Shown: piece by piece, positions 12,720 through 14,767 of the stretch
How positions within the stretch are numbered: position 1 is the stretch's first letter
Layout: every line of letters begins with the position of its first letter
Origin: an uncultured bacterium
Lineage (GTDB): Bacteria > Patescibacteriota > Dojkabacteria > CALFHW01
Reading direction: 5' to 3'
Length of the DNA: 14,767 nucleotides
Assembly (NCBI GenBank): GCA_937876695.1
Contig: CALFHW010000123.1
Span: 1-14,767, forward strand
Translations under genes and position numbers: made by a program
The notes under the pieces: model-generated
The model's database searches: none
What the model saw: only the letters and a program-made list of their open reading frames with translations
Told to the model about the DNA's origin: nothing

Positions 12720-14336
12720 ATGTTTAAAAAGCTACCTAATTTTCTCTTAGTAGCAGTGGTTATGTTGGTTGCATTGTTACCTGGTAGAGCTAACTCAATA
12801 CTTGCCGATAGTCCAACCGTTGTAGCCCCTCCATGTAATTTTATGAGTAGTATTGATCAAGTCAATGCTGGTAGAACCCATTGGGGGGCGTTTAACGGGA
12901 CAGCTGTAGACATAGGTGGATACGGGGGAACACCCGTTACAGATAATGGTGTTCCAATACCAACACAAAGGTGTTCGGGAGGAGAAATCTATGCTTCAAT
13001 TAGTGGGGCGATAAGTTATGGGTCTGAAACATTTCTATGTGGTGAATTAGGAACTGTTACTCAAGGGATAATGCGTGTAACTAATTCTAGTGGTGTTTCA
13101 GTTGAATACAGACACCAGGAAGACAATTACCCAATTCCATCTGGTAGTTTTGTGCAAGCCGGAGAAACTATCGGTACTATAGGAAGCGTGGGTTGCTCAA
13201 CTTTTAGACATATTCATTTCACTGTGCACAAAAATGGTGTGACGCAAACATACCCCAATTGGGTTTTCGGTGATGCTCAAATGCCTAATGTCAGTATAAA
13301 CGGCGTTCAGTTTCAAAATAGAGTGTATTACAGCACTATTCAACCAGACGGAGCTATTGCCATAAGATATTACGATAACTCAACAAATCAGTGGTCTAGT
13401 GCTTGGGATACGTCATTGGGTGGAGCTGGAACAGCGCAGGGCACTCCAAATTTAACAGTATTTGGCAATAAGCTTTTTCTAGGTGTCAGAGGTAGAGACA
13501 ATATGATTTATTATAATGTCATGGATAGCCAGTATAGCTGGAGAGGTTGGAGAAACGAGCTTGGGGGAACCATTATAAGTAACATATCGACCACCGTTGC
13601 TTATGGTAAATTGTATTTGTTAGTTGTAACGACGGATGGCAGAGCCAGGCTAAATTCTATATTTGATTTTAACTTGTCCTTACCTGTTTCCCAATCTCAA
13701 CCTTGGTTAGGATTTCAAGATTTGGAAAATACTTCACTTGGATTTATAGGAGATCCAGCTATAGTGGCGAAGGATAACTTTCTGGTAATTTCTGGTAGGG
13801 GTGCAAATAAGCATGTATTAACCAGGAAATATTCAATTAGCTGGTTTAAAGATGTAAAAGCCAGTCCTTTCGGTAATTGGGTAGATGCAGGTAATGCTTC
13901 TCCAGTGATCGCAGACATTAATCTTACTAACTTCAAAGGATCTGTCTATCAATTCTTCGTTCATGAAGATAAGTACTTAAGATTCAGGAGATCTACCGAT
14001 GGTGTAAATTGGAGTGGTTATACAACGGTGGGTGGTACGGTGGATACTAAAGTAGCAACCTTGGCGATTCAAGATAAGTTGTTTATCGCCTTTAAAGGAA
14101 ACACTGATAGCATGTTGTATTCAACTATATTTACAGAAACACAAGCATATCTTGGCGGATGGGTTAACCATGGAGGACCAATTAAAGACCTTCCTGCCTT
14201 TAATGTAAATTATTCGAAGAATACTGTAGATATCAAATTAATTGGGACAGATAATGTTTATAGATATAGGTCTTATAACTTAAATTTGCCTAATTCAACT
14301 GCTGCAACTAACTGGGGTGCGTTTCAAACAATGTAG
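12720..14336 (+). CDS. Secreted degenerate M23 (LytM-like) domain protein with probable PLL-like beta-propeller
   Basis: A 538-residue exported protein with a signal peptide at about 1-30 (MFKKLPNFLL, hydrophobic core, then ALLPGRANS). Residues about 40-185 follow the M23/LytM pattern: GTAVDIGG (60-67), VEYRH (128-132), VQAGETIGTIGSVG (145-158) and RHIHFTVH (163-170). M23 endopeptidases cut peptidoglycan cross-bridges using a His and an Asp of an HxxxD motif and the second His of HxH as zinc ligands. Here Asp64, His164 and His166 are present, but the HxxxD His is absent (Asn59-Gly60 instead), so catalysis is doubtful. Four cysteines (39, 85, 107, 159) could form disulfides outside the cell. 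Residues about 195-538 hold repeating beta-propeller blades (VRGRDNMIYY..., GWRNELGG, WVNHGG) resembling PLL/DUF346-type sugar-binding propellers. Base composition is visibly more AT-rich than neighbouring genes, hinting at transfer or weaker codon selection. No Shine-Dalgarno site is seen. Confidence 0.75.
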   Translation: MFKKLPNFLLVAVVMLVALLPGRANSILADSPTVVAPPCNFMSSIDQVNAGRTHWGAFNGTAVDIGGYGGTPVTDNGVPIPTQRCSGGEIYASISGAISYGSETFLCGELGTVTQGIMRVTNSSGVSVEYRHQEDNYPIPSGSFVQAGETIGTIGSVGCSTFRHIHFTVHKNGVTQTYPNWVFGDAQMPNVSINGVQFQNRVYYSTIQPDGAIAIRYYDNSTNQWSSAWDTSLGGAGTAQGTPNLTVFGNKLFLGVRGRDNMIYYNVMDSQYSWRGWRNELGGTIISNISTTVAYGKLYLLVVTTDGRARLNSIFDFNLSLPVSQSQPWLGFQDLENTSLGFIGDPAIVAKDNFLVISGRGANKHVLTRKYSISWFKDVKASPFGNWVDAGNASPVIADINLTNFKGSVYQFFVHEDKYLRFRRSTDGVNWSGYTTVGGTVDTKVATLAIQDKLFIAFKGNTDSMLYSTIFTETQAYLGGWVNHGGPIKDLPAFNVNYSKNTVDIKLIGTDNVYRYRSYNLNLPNSTAATNWGAFQTM

Positions 14337-14352
14337 TTAAACAGGAGTGGTT

Positions 14353-14392
14353 TGGGAAGATAGTCGGCGATAAACAGTTGGCTATCTTCCCA
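14353..14392 (+). terminator. Strong hairpin after the M23-propeller gene, possible terminator
   Basis: An 11-bp perfect stem (TGGGAAGATAG, 14353-14363, with its complement at 14382-14392) lies 16 bases past the stop codon. In plus-strand RNA, G-U and C-G pairs (14364-14368 with 14377-14381) lengthen it to about 16 pairs with an 8-base loop; on the minus strand those wobbles become mismatches. No T-run follows, so it may be a Rho-assisted or 3'-end-protecting structure and not a classic intrinsic terminator. Confidence 0.45.
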
Positions 14393-14415
14393 CAGTCTCG
14401 GGGGCCTAGGAACTA

Positions 14416-14767
14416 CTAGGCCACGAACTTATTTAAAGCCCTGACCGCCAGTTCAGTTTCAGTTGCTCCTACTAAATAAGTAAGTTCAGTAGCTGTGGAC
14501 ACAATCTCTATGATATTCACATTGCTAGCAGCTAGTTTTTTCGTCAGTGAATAAATAGTATTCGGAACACTTAGATAAGACTGGGAGAATTTTACCGTGA
14601 TGCCATTTAAACCTGTGAACTTGGTGATAAACTTAGCCTCTGCCAGTACCTTCATGATCATCACTTTCAAGGTTTGATCTGCAATTATAGTAATTTCGCC
14701 GGTACTTAAGGTAATAGTAAAGAACCTATCAAATTCATCACCTATATTCTTTTCAATTTTGTTAATC
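14416..14767 (-). CDS. ACT-domain-like protein, C-terminal part (5' end outside window)
   Basis: The minus-strand frame stays open to the window edge, giving at least 116 residues before the TAG stop; the TTG at 14670 is an internal codon and not a convincing start. The last 70 or so residues (GITVKFSQSYLSVPNTI, then KKLAASNVNIIEIVSTATELTYLV) have the beta-alpha-beta pattern of an ACT domain, with the family's 'L...NINI..I.S...' core. ACT domains bind amino acids and regulate metabolic enzymes (aspartokinase, prephenate dehydratase) or transcription factors. The preceding residues (FFTITLSTGEITIIADQ) give another pair of strands and do not identify a catalytic partner. It could be a stand-alone regulator or the end of an enzyme; what lies upstream is unseen. 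Confidence 0.55.
   Translation of the reverse strand, partial: INKIEKNIGDEFDRFFTITLSTGEITIIADQTLKVMIMKVLAEAKFITKFTGLNGITVKFSQSYLSVPNTIYSLTKKLAASNVNIIEIVSTATELTYLVGATETELAVRALNKFVA

Noticed and set aside
14403..14422. GGCCTAG/CTAGGCC hairpin over the stop of the ACT-domain gene as a terminator
   Set aside because: The stem is only 7 bp, includes the stop codon, and no T-run follows on the minus strand.
1..14767. Recoding of TGA as glycine or tryptophan (as in some CPR lineages or mycoplasmas)
   Set aside because: Full-length genes contain no in-frame TGA, Trp is TGG, and TGA ends the C39-peptidase gene.

Overview
The window carries ten protein-coding genes, two of them cut by the window edges, and no tRNA, rRNA, CRISPR array or insertion sequence that I can see. 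Genes use the standard code: Trp is TGG, long frames run uninterrupted, and TGA serves as a stop. Gene density is very high, gaps are 20-160 bases, and most genes lack a convincing Shine-Dalgarno site. The mix of proteins (ATP-citrate-lyase-like enzyme, prohibitin-type SPFH protein, PcrA/UvrD helicase, several large membrane-anchored surface proteins) suggests a small-genome bacterium, perhaps of the Candidate Phyla Radiation (Patescibacteria). That placement is an inference and weak; no marker gene fixes the taxon.

Layout. (1) 2-976, plus: C-terminal part of an ATP-citrate lyase / citrate-synthase-like enzyme, entering from outside the window. (2) 1014-4058, minus: a two-gene unit, UvrD/PcrA helicase followed by an SPFH/prohibitin protein. 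(3) 4097-8877, plus: an overlapping pair, a secreted membrane-anchored transglutaminase-like protein and a 996-residue fusion of a membrane acyltransferase-3 domain with an extracellular NodB-like deacetylase domain. (4) 8907-12085, minus: a membrane-anchored protein with stacked Ig-like domains and a C39-type cysteine peptidase domain, then a PfkB-family sugar kinase with its own promoter. (5) 12160-14336, plus: methionine-R-sulfoxide reductase MsrB, then a secreted degenerate M23 (LytM) domain joined to a probable PLL-like beta-propeller, preceded by a 9-bp inverted repeat. (6) 14416-14767, minus: C-terminal part of an ACT-domain-like protein leaving the window.

How they fit together. Four of the ten genes encode exported or surface-exposed enzymes aimed at peptides or polysaccharides (transglutaminase, acyltransferase-deacetylase, C39 peptidase, M23-propeller), so most of the window concerns envelope or surface modification. 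The rest are housekeeping genes (DNA repair, membrane quality, acetyl-CoA metabolism, sugar phosphorylation, oxidative repair).

The points most worth checking are the remodelled active site of the ATP-citrate-lyase-like enzyme, the acyltransferase-deacetylase fusion, the M23 domain lacking its first zinc histidine, the inverted repeat before that gene, and -10 boxes so close to several start codons that leaderless transcripts are expected.
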